DNA of 18,271 bases, taken from assembly GCA_025769875.1 (NCBI GenBank), contig JAGFNK010000927.1, positions 1-18,271 on the forward strand, written 5' to 3'. Positions 9,539-16,630 of the stretch are shown one piece after another (position 1 is the first letter of the stretch; each line of letters starts with the position of its first letter). Position numbers and translations under genes: made by a program. Under the pieces are notes generated by a model. It did no database searches and had not been told where the DNA came from. It saw only the letters and a list, made by a program, of their open reading frames with translations. The stretch is from Russula earlei (Eukaryota; Basidiomycota; Agaricomycetes; Russulales; Russulaceae).

Positions 9539-9572
9539 GCTTACTGAGCATGACTGAGCATGCTCAGTAAGC
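9539..9572. repeat. Perfect 14-bp inverted repeat in LTR A
   Basis: Arms GCTTACTGAGCATG and CATGCTCAGTAAGC around a 6-base spacer, in U3. The same structure is present without arm changes in LTR B (11944-11977) and LTR C (15109-15142). Confidence 0.75.
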
Positions 9573-9654
9573 GTACTCTGACTTCTTACTCATCTGTCAA
9601 TTGTGCTTGATAACAAGGTTATGACTTGTTCCCTATTTAGCAGTTCCCTTGTAG

Positions 9655-9699
9655 TATATAAGTGCTCAATAAAGTAGTGGACAGTCTTTGGACTGTCCA
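9655..9699 (+). promoter_or_regulatory. LTR A core promoter and priming motif
   Basis: TATATAA at 9655-9661, then GGACTGTCCA ending at 9699. In this copy the motif forms a hairpin with an upstream TGGACAGTC (9678-9686). Position and sequence match the presumed RNA start of the D LTR. Confidence 0.6.
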
Positions 9700-9935
9700 T
9701 TTGATTTGTGGCACTCCACTACTGAGGGTATCCCTTTAGGACTGCCCTATCTAGTACACTCTGGCTCTCTCCCTCTGTGAACACCTCTCACAACCAGTAC
9801 CAGTTCCCCTCTGGTATTTGTTACTTGTTTGGACTGTGCTCTTTGCCAACTTCGTCCTTGAACTCAGTTGACTTGTCTCCAAGCTCTTACCTTGCTCTTG
9901 AACTGGATTGTTCAACAGTGAGTCTCAACACCCAG

Positions 9936-10110
9936 TATAGGTCTGTTAGTAAGATGCAACATGTTGCTTGCCCTTCCCTGCAAAATGTTTTTTGAGTTCA
10001 TCCCAAGTGTTTTTGGCTCCAGCAATGCCTAGGGCAGTGTCAAGAGTGTGCCCATTTAATGTGAGTATAATGTGTTGGACATGCAGCTGCTTAGTGCCAT
10101 GTGAACTGAC
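9936..10110 (-). pseudogene. Copia gag remnant, GKGKQ region
   Basis: The minus strand reads HIILTLNGHTLDTALGIAGA and then TWDELKKHFAGKGKQHVAS (10080 down to about 9950). The pattern of a TW/AW block, a short helix and GKGKQ is characteristic of the Gag of fungal Ty1/copia elements. A one-base deletion at the end shifts the frame, and LTR A then interrupts it at 9935. It cannot be the missing gag of copia #1 (opposite strand) and does not fit copia #2 by order, so it marks a third copia relic. Confidence 0.6.
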
Positions 10111-10159
10111 AATCTGGACTGTATGTGTACATAATTCAATTACTTGTCATTTGTTTTTC

Positions 10160-10304
10160 CCTCAGTCTTTTGCACAAGACTGAGGTCAGTACCACACATT
10201 CATTACATTTCATTAAAGCTAATAGTATACATAGTTATAACTCTATAGGTTAGTTTACTAACCAATAACAGTCTTCTGCACAAGGCTGGGTTATAACTCT
10301 ATAG
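10160..10304. repeat. Hairpins and short direct repeats
   Basis: A perfect hairpin with arms CCTCAGTCTT and AAGACTGAGG at 10160-10185 has a degenerate copy at 10269-10288. GTTATAACTCTATAG is repeated at 10234-10248 and 10290-10304. A GGTTAGT/ACTAACC palindrome (10248-10263) lies between. The order hairpin then 15-mer occurs twice, which suggests a decayed tandem duplication. Confidence 0.6.
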
Positions 10305-10527
10305 CTCCAACATATTATGAGACCTGGCTGTCCCTGGCTTTACAAACTTCAACTGTGGCAGTGCTTCCCAGCAGCTTCCAAATTGTGTAACAAAACACCA
10401 TGAGCACCCCCACAGCAACTGCAAAAGTCATGCCATGCCATTGACAAGAGGCAGCAACACTCCCACCATAGGAGCCATGGGAAAATTTTACAAATGCAGC
10501 ATGTTGTGATCTGTCTAGTGTTTAAAG

Positions 10528-10569
10528 GTTTGGTTGGGTGGACCAAAAAAAAAAAAAACCCAACCAAAC
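10528..10569. repeat. 12-bp inverted repeat around an oligo-A tract
   Basis: GTTTGGTTGGGT (10528-10539) and its exact complement ACCCAACCAAAC (10558-10569) enclose a loop that is mostly A. A further CCCAACCAAA follows directly. Confidence 0.65.
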
Positions 10570-10740
10570 CCAACCAAATGCTAATGAATCCTTAGATTAT
10601 GGGGAGTAGAGTAAGTGTATGCTCAGTGTATTGTGTGCATAGATGATCACTGAGATGTATATTACCTAGATAAGATACCTAGTGTATGCTATCTAGATAT
10701 AAATCCACAGCACATGAGCAGGATAACAGGGGAACATACC

Positions 10741-11327
10741 TGTTGTAATCTGCCCTCTTTTGTTCATCACTAACCCTTGTTCCTATTTTTGCTTATTACC
10801 CTTGTCCCCTTGGTTACTGTTTCATCCCTTGATTCTGATTAACCCCTTATTGTTTCATCCTTGGTGTTTCACCTATTGCCTGATTCCTTTTTGCTACTGG
10901 CTTAGTTTTATCTATTGTTCCACATATGGTACTGTACAGCCTTGCTAGATACAGTATTTAAGCACCTGTAGAAGCTGGGGAATGCCCCAAGCTTAGCTTT
11001 GTCCCATTTCCTGTTGCATCCCTTGCCCTGTACTCTCTCTCAATCACAACCTGCTTGTGCTGGCTTACACTCTCCTTGACCTGAGCTCATCACAAGGGAC
11101 CTTTGTGTTCCTCTTCCTCCTCTGCTTCTCTCTCATCATCCTCCTCTTCTGTGAAACCAGAACATCAACTCTGTCTGCAGATTAGGTCATCCTTGACTTA
11201 GTCTTGGGATGCTAAACCCTTGAACCGGCCCCCTTTGAGCTGGCCCCCATTGAAACACTGAACCAAGTCATAGGGACTTGGCCCCACTGAATTGAGCTAA
11301 TTCTCTAACAACCATGATGCCATAACA
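10741..11327 (+). repeat. Probable solo LTR X, distinct family
   Basis: 587 bp from TGTTGTAATCTG to GATGCCATAACA, bounded by ATACC (10736-10740) and GTACC (11328-11332), a 5-bp duplication with one transition. A TATA-like AGTATTTAAG is near 10955, followed by a C/T-rich stretch, which suggests plus orientation. There is only one copy in the window, so the call rests on the ends, the duplication and the composition. Confidence 0.55.
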
Positions 11328-11585
11328 GTACCTCAGTGTATCATGTGTGTAGACAATCACTGAGGGGACATTACTAAACTAGCTATGTGCTTAAGTACAC
11401 TAACTGTGCAGGCTGTACAAGCCTGTGATCACAACAACTTTAAGCTATGATCCTACAATCAAGCTGATCATCAGTACTTTCTACTTAGTTGAGCTCATAG
11501 GTACTTGTAACTAAACCACGGTAATCAAACCATCATATCAGTCAATTAAATACATCATATACAGGTGATCCCTCAGTCCCCTTTG
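11328..11585. other. Anonymous DNA between LTR X and LTR B
   Basis: No coding sequence seen. It starts with a copia-leader-like palindrome (11331-11365). The sequence before LTR X (ATGAGCAGGATAACA...) together with this palindrome weakly resembles the TATA-to-leader part of the copia LTR, so it may be a much decayed copia LTR that LTR X entered. Confidence 0.35.
11331..11365. repeat. Copia-leader-like palindrome, copy 4
   Basis: Arms CCTCAGTG and CACTGAGG, 35 bp in total, the same length as the copies at 8462-8496 and 13502-13536. Its left edge overlaps the target duplication of LTR X. Confidence 0.5.
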
Positions 11586-12547
11586 TGTCAAGACTCACTG
11601 TTGAACAATCCAGTTCAAGAGCAAGGGATAAGCTCAAAGACAAGTCAATAGATGTTGAGGATGGCATGGGCAAGGAGGAGGGTCCAAAGCAGTACCAAGT
11701 ACCAGAGAGGTACTGTTACTGGGATCTGAGAACAGTTATGCAGAGAGGAAGCCAGAATAACACAAGGGGACGGTCCTAAGAGGAGTATCCCAGAGGTAGA
11801 GAGTGCTGTAAACAAATGGACAGTCTGAAGACTGTCCACTACTTTATTGAGCACTTATATACTACAAGAGGATTGCTAAATAGGGAACGAGTCTTAACCT
11901 TGTTATCAAGCACAATAGACAGATGAGTAAGAAGTCAGAGTGTGCTTACTGAGCATGCTCAGTCATGCTCAGTAAGCCGCTGAGTAAGGAGGCTCATTCT
12001 GATGAGTAAGAGCCTTTACTGTCCATGTGTTTACTTCTTTAGTACATGTGTAAAGCACCTGATTCATTTCTGTTAGTTAGTTTAGGGCCAGTCATTTGGG
12101 GACTTGTAGTCTGGTTCAAGGAATAGAGTTGTCTATAAGGCCCCTTATATAGTTCTATTAGGGTCCTTAGAGTCGACCTTAATACTTCTATTAAGGTCCT
12201 TAGTATTGCTTTGTAGTTCGTTCTATAGTTATTAGAGTTAGTCTAATAATGCGTTGTAGGGTCTTTAGTATTGTGTTAGTGCCTATTGTAGGGCACTTAG
12301 AGTCGTCCTAAAGGATCCTTAGGGAGGCTATAATACTGTCCTTTATTGCTAAAAGGGTTGCCATTAAGTGGGGCTTGCTGTATGTCGATTGTGCCGAGAA
12401 TCGCTCACGCAACAATGCGCATGCAATATTGTGGACACCTCTACTCACCCCTTTTGTCTGTGTGAACAAGGTGACACCATAGGGACTAGGTTTCCTCTCA
12501 TAAGGAAGGGTCCTTCAAGGGCCCTCTCCGGAGAATGGTTCATGACA
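11586..12547 (-). repeat. Solo LTR B (family S)
   Basis: 962 bp. On the plus strand it runs from TGTCAAGACTC to GGTTCATGACA. TATATAA (minus) is at 11855-11861 and AGACTGTCCA (minus) at 11817-11826. The right flank is copia #2 RNase H; the left flank is not copia, and the 5-bp flanks CTTTG and ATGCT do not match. CpG loss is intermediate between A and C. Confidence 0.88.
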
Positions 12548-13290
12548 ATGCTGCCATTGGTGTCTGCATATCCAACAAGGGCATGCTTGGTCTTGCTGTA
12601 GGTGAGCCACAGGTCATGCATGCTTGCCAGATAGTGGTAGATCCACTTGACTGCCTGCCAGTGTGCTGGTCCTGGGTTCATGGTGAATTGTGTGATGGTG
12701 GCTACAGCAAAGGCAATGTCAGGGCACATGGAGAGTGTGGCCCAGTTGAGGGCCCCAATGGCCTTGTGGTACAGCACATCACACATGGCAGCACACTCTG
12801 CTGTGCTGGAGGGAGACTGTCTGCTGGTGAGGTGCACCTGGATGTCCATGGGCATGGATAGTGGCTTGAGTTCACCCAGGTGGTAGTGACAGAGGATGGC
12901 ATCAATATACACCTGCTGTGAGAGATGAATGGTACCACCTGTGTGGTTGTGTTGGATCTTGATGCTGAGCATCCAGCGGAGTTCACCAAGGTCAGTGACC
13001 TTGATGTGCTTGTGCAGGCCATTTTTGAATTCTTCCACAAGTTGCATGCTGCTGGCTGCAATTGTGCAATTGTCTACATGCACAGTGACAACTGTAATGT
13101 TGCATGTGCAGCCCCCAGACTTGTAGAATATGGCTTGATCCATGGAACATTGCTGAAAGCCAAGGGATGTGAAGATTGAGGAAAGCTTTTGGTACCATCT
13201 TCTTCCAGATTGTTTCAGTCCATAGAGTGTCTTCACTAGGTGTAGCACATGCATGCCCACCTGTGGATCATGGTATCCTGGTGTAAGGCA
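12548..13290 (-). pseudogene. Copia RT/RNase H fragment, catalytically dead
   Basis: Homologous to copia #1 from PGYHDPQVGMHVLHL through LVKTLYGLKQSGRRWYQKL and ALNWATLSMCPDIAF to the start of RNase H, stopping at ADTNGS where LTR B begins. The catalytic motif reads HVDN (13069-13080) instead of HVDD, and the first RNase H block reads DTNG instead of DADG; both fit G-to-A change. The longer open frame 12445-13458 runs into LTR B at one end and the copia LTR at the other, so its termini are not copia protein. Despite decay the frame has no stop over about 245 codons. Confidence 0.85.
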
Positions 13291-13330
13291 GATTCCCACT
13301 GGCCATGGAGTCATGTGATTTGGGGTATTG

Positions 13331-13341
13331 GTTGACTGCCA
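13331..13341 (-). other. Possible primer-binding site of copia #2
   Basis: TGGCAGTCAAC (minus) starts two bases after the LTR end CTACA (13344). Position and the TGG start fit tRNA priming. I did not identify the tRNA. Confidence 0.4.
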
Positions 13342-13343
13342 AC

Positions 13344-13819
13344 TGTAGAAACTTGGTAGTTTAACAAGAGTGGGAAATGATAGTTTTATGAGTGAGTGCA
13401 GCATCCGAGGAAAGGCCTGCACACTTGCACATGTGAGAGTCACGGAATGATGTAACAACTGTGCTATCCAGGTATGAGCTTTAAAGAATGTAAGGAAAGT
13501 ACCTCAGTGACTCATGTGTGTGAGCGATCACTGAGGGAAGGTAGGTATTCTGTCTACTCATATAAGTAGGCAACAGCCTGAGGTGCAGATTCTACAAGTC
13601 TGCAAATGAAGGGTATGCAAGGAATGGAACAATGATTGAGCCAATGAACATCTAGACTAGTTAATTAGCCTAGGTACAAAGTTATATAAATAACTAACTC
13701 CACTTGAAGTGGCTCAATGGTGCTGGGTATACAGTATGTATCAACTGAGGGGATCCCTCACTCATTCTCATGCACTCACAAACAAGCTCACTCATGCTCA
13801 GGAATTTAAGACACCAACA
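13344..13819 (-). repeat. 5' LTR of copia relic #2
   Basis: 476 bp, from TGTTGGTGTC (13819) to TTTCTACA (13344) on the minus strand. It aligns end to end with the 3' LTR of copia #1 and lacks that copy's 63-bp duplication. Nearly all CpGs of copy 1 are TpG or CpA here. The leader palindrome (arms CCTCAGTGA/TCACTGAGG) is at 13502-13536. Confidence 0.8.
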
Positions 13820-14322
13820 TGATCCCCATGAACACAGACTCCTACTATGCCTCACACACCCCTCTATCAAGTTTCTCTCTCTGCATTCTGCATTCCTCCT
13901 CACTATCTTTCCATTCCACTCCTTTCACCACCACCATCCCTCAGGCCTCCCAAGAACAATGTCACCAGTCTCCCAGACCATTCTCAAAGTGCAGATGTCA
14001 CCACCTTTCTCCTCCTTTCAAGCCTTCCCAGCCCACTTCCTTGTGCCATTGTTGATGACATCACCACCTTCCTTATCCTTTCATGCCTCCACAGCCCATT
14101 TCCTCGCACCCTTGCCAATCACTCTATTCCTCCTTTCATTGCTTCCAAGTCTGCCGCCTCATGCCATCATCAACCATGTCAATGCTCTCCTCTTCCTTTC
14201 ATTGCTTCCAAGTCTGCCACCTCATGCCATTGTTGACCACATCATTGCTCTCCTCTTCCTTTCATCATTTCCCAGTCTGCCACCTCACAAACTTGTTGAC
14301 TGCCTCCCACACTTCTCAACAC
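13820..14322. other. Anonymous C/T-rich DNA with a minisatellite
   Basis: Pre-insertion DNA between copia #2 and the hAT end. The plus-strand frame 13770-14402 stays open for 210 codons, but it starts in the copia LTR and ends in the hAT end, so I do not call a gene. The right part is the 63-bp repeat array. Confidence 0.5.
14013..14313 (+). repeat. 63-bp minisatellite, five units
   Basis: Units begin with TCCTTTC at 14013, 14076, 14131, 14194 and 14257. The spacing is 63 bp except 55 between units 2 and 3. Units 3 and 4 are nearly identical (CATTGCTTCCAAGTCTGCC). The period is a multiple of three, and the plus frame gives 21-residue repeats such as LSLLPSLPPHAI. Confidence 0.8.
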
Positions 14323-14500
14323 TAGTGCTGTGCATGGCCCGGCCTCAGGCCGCAAGCCAGGCCGCAAGCCAGGCCAAGCCGAGCCGAAATAGGCCAGGCT
14401 GAGCTGGGCCAAAGTGATGGCTTTTAAGGGCTTTGGCCCAGCCTGTGATTTGAAAAGCCAGAGCCAGGCTGTCCAAGCCCCAGCTTGGATCATTTGGGGT
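14323..14500. repeat. hAT terminal and subterminal repeats
   Basis: GGCCCGGCCTCAGGCC, then AGGCCGCAAGCC twice in tandem, then AAGCC/GGCTT motifs in both orientations (GGCTTTTAAGGGCTTTGG, AAAAGCC). Dense short subterminal repeats of this kind are where hAT transposases typically bind. Confidence 0.5.
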
Positions 14501-14749
14501 AACCATCAAACTTTAATTTATCAACAACTTTTGATGGACACGCCATCATTCCCTGTCAATTTTCATCGTTGCATCTGTGTCGTTTTTCATCATCGTATCT
14601 GCACCTCCCTCTCAACTTCCTTTTTGCTCAAGTGCATGTACAAGGTAAGCCTTGGGTGGTCTATATTTCATTGTGCCCAATGATCATTTTTGCGTCATCA
14701 ACTTGCGCTCCTCCCCTTCTGCGTCGACAATGTCCACTCACCCAGTACA

Positions 14750-15711
14750 TGTCAAGACTCACTGTTGAACTATCCAGTTCAAGAGCGAGGAATAAGCTTG
14801 AAGACGAGTCGATAGATGTCCAAGACTGCGTGGGCAAGGAGTAGAGTCCAGAGTAGTAACAAATACCAGAGAGGTATTGTTACTGTGAGAGTAGAGCAGT
14901 CACGCAGGGAAGAGGCCAGGATGGTCACAAGGGGACGGTCCTTAAAGGAGTATCCCAGGGATGGAGAGTGCCACAAACAAATGGACAGTCTGAGGACTGT
15001 CCGCTACTTTATTGAGCGCTTATATACTACAAGAGAACTGCTAAATAGGGAACAAGTCATAACCTTGTTATCAAGCACAATAGAGTGATGAGTAAGAAGT
15101 CAGAGGACGCTTACTGAGCATGCTCAGTCATGCTCAGTAAGCTGCTGAGTAAGAAAGCTTCTCTTGATGAGTAAGAGCCTCCATTGTCCACGTGTTCACT
15201 GCTTTAGTGCACGTGCGAGCACCTGATTCATTTCCTGTTAGTTAGTTTAGGGCCGGTCATTTGAGGACTTGTAGTTTGGTTAGGGAATAGTGTTATCTTA
15301 TAAGGCCCTTATATAGTTCTATTAGGGTCCTTAGAGTTGACCCTAATACTTCTATTAAGGTCCTTAGTGTTGCCTTATAGTTTGTTCTATAGTTATTAGA
15401 GTTGGTCTAATAACGTGTTGTAGGGCCTTTGATACTAGGTTAGTACCTATTGTAGAGCTCCTAGGGTCGTTCCAAAGGGTCCTTAGGAAGGCCCCAATAC
15501 TGTCTTTTGCTGTTAGAAGGGTTGCCTTTAAGTGGGGCTTGCTGTATGTCGATTGTGCCAAGAATCGCTCGTGCAACAATGCGCGCGCGATATTGTGGAC
15601 ACCTCTACTCACCCCTTTTGCTCGTGTGAACAGGGTGACACCATAGAGGCTGGGTTTCCTCCTATAAGGAAGGGTCCTTCAAGGGCCCTCTCCGGAGAAT
15701 GGTTCATGACA
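14750..15711 (-). repeat. Solo LTR C (family S)
   Basis: 962 bp, plus strand TGTCAAGACTC to GGTTCATGACA. The flanks GTACA (14745-14749) and GTACG (15712-15716) are a 5-bp target duplication with one change. It keeps the most CpGs of the S copies (for example GCGCGCGCGA at 15581-15590), so it is the youngest. TATATAA (minus) is at 15020-15026, AGACTGTCCA (minus) at 14982-14991, and the 14-bp inverted repeat at 15109-15142. Confidence 0.92.
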
Positions 15712-15976
15712 GTACGGACTGTCAATCCCACTGCAAAGCTCAAGGACACTGCCAACACTGAGGCCCCTCAACTTTCCTTCCAGCACAAAGCTGTTCAGGA
15801 GTTTCACTCACAACAAGCCAATAAGAACGACCCTCCTCCTGCGCCTTCAACACCAGATGTTAATCCACATGCACCATCCTCAGTCAGCATGGGGTTGTCT
15901 CCTCGAAACAAGCGTAACAACTTGTCCATCAATGACAGTGACAGTGAAGACAAAATTGTCGACCAGTCAATTCCAT

Positions 15977-16038
15977 GTAAGTCTTTTCTTTTGCCTCCGA
16001 TGAGTACTTTTTCTAAATCACAAGTACATCCTTTACAG
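15977..16038 (+). other. Predicted 62-bp spliceosomal intron
   Basis: Donor GTAAGT, acceptor TTTACAG and a branch-like TTCTAAATC about 25 bases upstream of the acceptor. Splicing joins a T to CC to make a Ser codon and keeps the frame open. The length is typical of basidiomycetes. Confidence 0.6.
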
Positions 16039-16351
16039 CCAAAAAGAAGTGTGCAATTGCAACTACAGCACAGGCAAAGAAGAAAAGTGTTACGAACCAA
16101 GGCCAAGTCCTGGCCGAAGATTGTCCTATTTTACTCAAGAAAAACCTCTCTCACTTTGCATTGCCGACTCCCTTCCATTTTCTGGGCTATCCCTCCTGCG
16201 GTACAAAATATTGCTATTGCAAAGGCACTATAACACGACCAGGCACCAGTTTCCTAATCGGGTAATCATCGCGTGGCAGCCACATGGCCACTCAGCCACC
16301 ATGGACCCGAAACAGTGGCACAAACTCTTAGAAACTGTTGCATAAATCATC

Positions 16352-16452
16352 TGACATCATCAAGGCTCCAATGACATCATGGCTGACTGAGCGACTCCAC
16401 AGTGACCTCATAGGCTCACTAAGCGCTCCACAGTGACATCATAATGATGTCA
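16352..16452 (+). promoter_or_regulatory. CRE/ATF-like site cluster in D2 U3
   Basis: TGACATCA at 16352-16359, 16372-16379 and 16434-16441, TGATGTCA at 16445-16452, and TGACCTCA at 16403-16410, mixed with repeats of GCTCCACAGTGAC. The site equivalent to D1's palindromic TGACGTCA is TGACATCA here, a CpG loss. Confidence 0.5.
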
Positions 16453-16588
16453 TCGCTCCACAATGATCAGTAATGCGCTCAGTAAGCCTGAAAGTTGACA
16501 CAAGCAAGTTTATGCCTCTGTGGTCCTATTGGATGGTACCAAAGAGTCTAGAATAGTCCCAGTGCTTTGTAATCGACCCTATACACTG

Positions 16589-16630
16589 TATATAAGCCCC
16601 AATGAAGCATGGCAGTCGTCAGACTGTCCA
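16589..16630 (+). promoter_or_regulatory. LTR D2 core promoter and self-priming motif
   Basis: TATATAA at 16589-16595 and AGACTGTCCA at 16621-16630, where the RNA should begin. The motif is the exact reverse complement of the primer-binding site 287 bases further on. Confidence 0.65.

Larger units (their letters stand above)
8972..9930 (+). repeat. Solo LTR A (family S)
   Basis: 959 bp from TGTTATGAACC to GAGTCTCAACA, flanked on both sides by the perfect 5-bp duplication CCCAG (8967-8971 and 9931-9935). No internal retroelement sequence adjoins it, so it is a solo LTR left by LTR-LTR recombination. It matches B (11586-12547) and C (14750-15711) in inverted orientation. It is the most CpG-depleted of the three, and so probably the oldest. 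The ends resemble those of the D family. Confidence 0.92.
10111..10740. other. Anonymous AT-rich, CpG-poor DNA with hairpins
   Basis: No convincing coding sequence. It contains a hairpin cluster (10160-10304), an oligo-A hairpin (10528-10569) and one copia-leader-like palindrome (10622-10654). A short hydrophobic minus-strand ORF at 10349-10573 has no recognisable features. Confidence 0.5.
12548..13819 (-). mobile_element. Ty1/copia relic #2, internally deleted
   Basis: Read on the minus strand: 5' LTR (13819-13344), primer-binding site, about 50 bases of leader, then directly the middle of RT. Gag, protease, integrase and the first half of RT are missing. The 3' part is cut at 12548 by LTR B and is not found on its other side. 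It is strongly CpG-depleted. Confidence 0.8.
14323..16087 (+). mobile_element. Probable hAT DNA transposon, left end and start of transposase
   Basis: Begins TAGTGCTGTGCATGGCCCGG, the style of many hAT ends (TAGnG-TGT...GGCCCGG), followed by GGCC-rich subterminal repeats. The possible 8-bp target duplication CTCAACAC (14315-14322) cannot be tested because the right end is not in the window. About 400 bases inside, an ATG opens a two-exon frame. The element is split by solo LTR C and then by gypsy D2. Confidence 0.55.
14730..16087 (+). pseudogene. Probable hAT transposase N-terminus, interrupted twice
   Basis: ATG at 14730 (MSTHP) runs into LTR C at 14750. If LTR C and one target duplication are set aside, the frame continues without shift at 15712 (VRTVNPTAKLKDT...) to 15976. 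A GT-AG intron follows (15977-16038, donor GTAAGT, acceptor TTTACAG). Exon 2 starts in phase with a lysine-rich stretch (KKKCAIATTAQAKKK) and is cut by gypsy D2 at 16088. The roughly 110 visible residues are hydrophilic with an acidic DSDSED patch and nuclear-localisation-like lysines. This suits the disordered N-terminus of a hAT transposase before its BED zinc finger, but no catalytic region is in view. The family call rests mainly on the element end upstream. Confidence 0.5.

Noticed and set aside
10349..10573. Short hydrophobic minus-strand ORF
   Set aside because: It covers the oligo-A hairpin, is CpG-poor anonymous DNA, and shows no recognisable features.
12445..13458. 337-codon minus-strand ORF taken as one gene
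   Set aside because: It is a chimera: the N-terminal part is copia LTR and leader, the middle is RT, and the C-terminal end is solo LTR B.
13770..14402. 210-codon plus-strand ORF
   Set aside because: It spans a copia LTR, a minisatellite and a hAT end. Codon use and composition reflect C/T-rich repeats, with no domain.
15532..16233. 233-codon plus-strand ORF taken as one gene
   Set aside because: It starts in solo LTR C, passes the probable hAT exon, reads through its intron and ends in the D2 LTR. Only 15712-15976 and 16039-16087 are supported.
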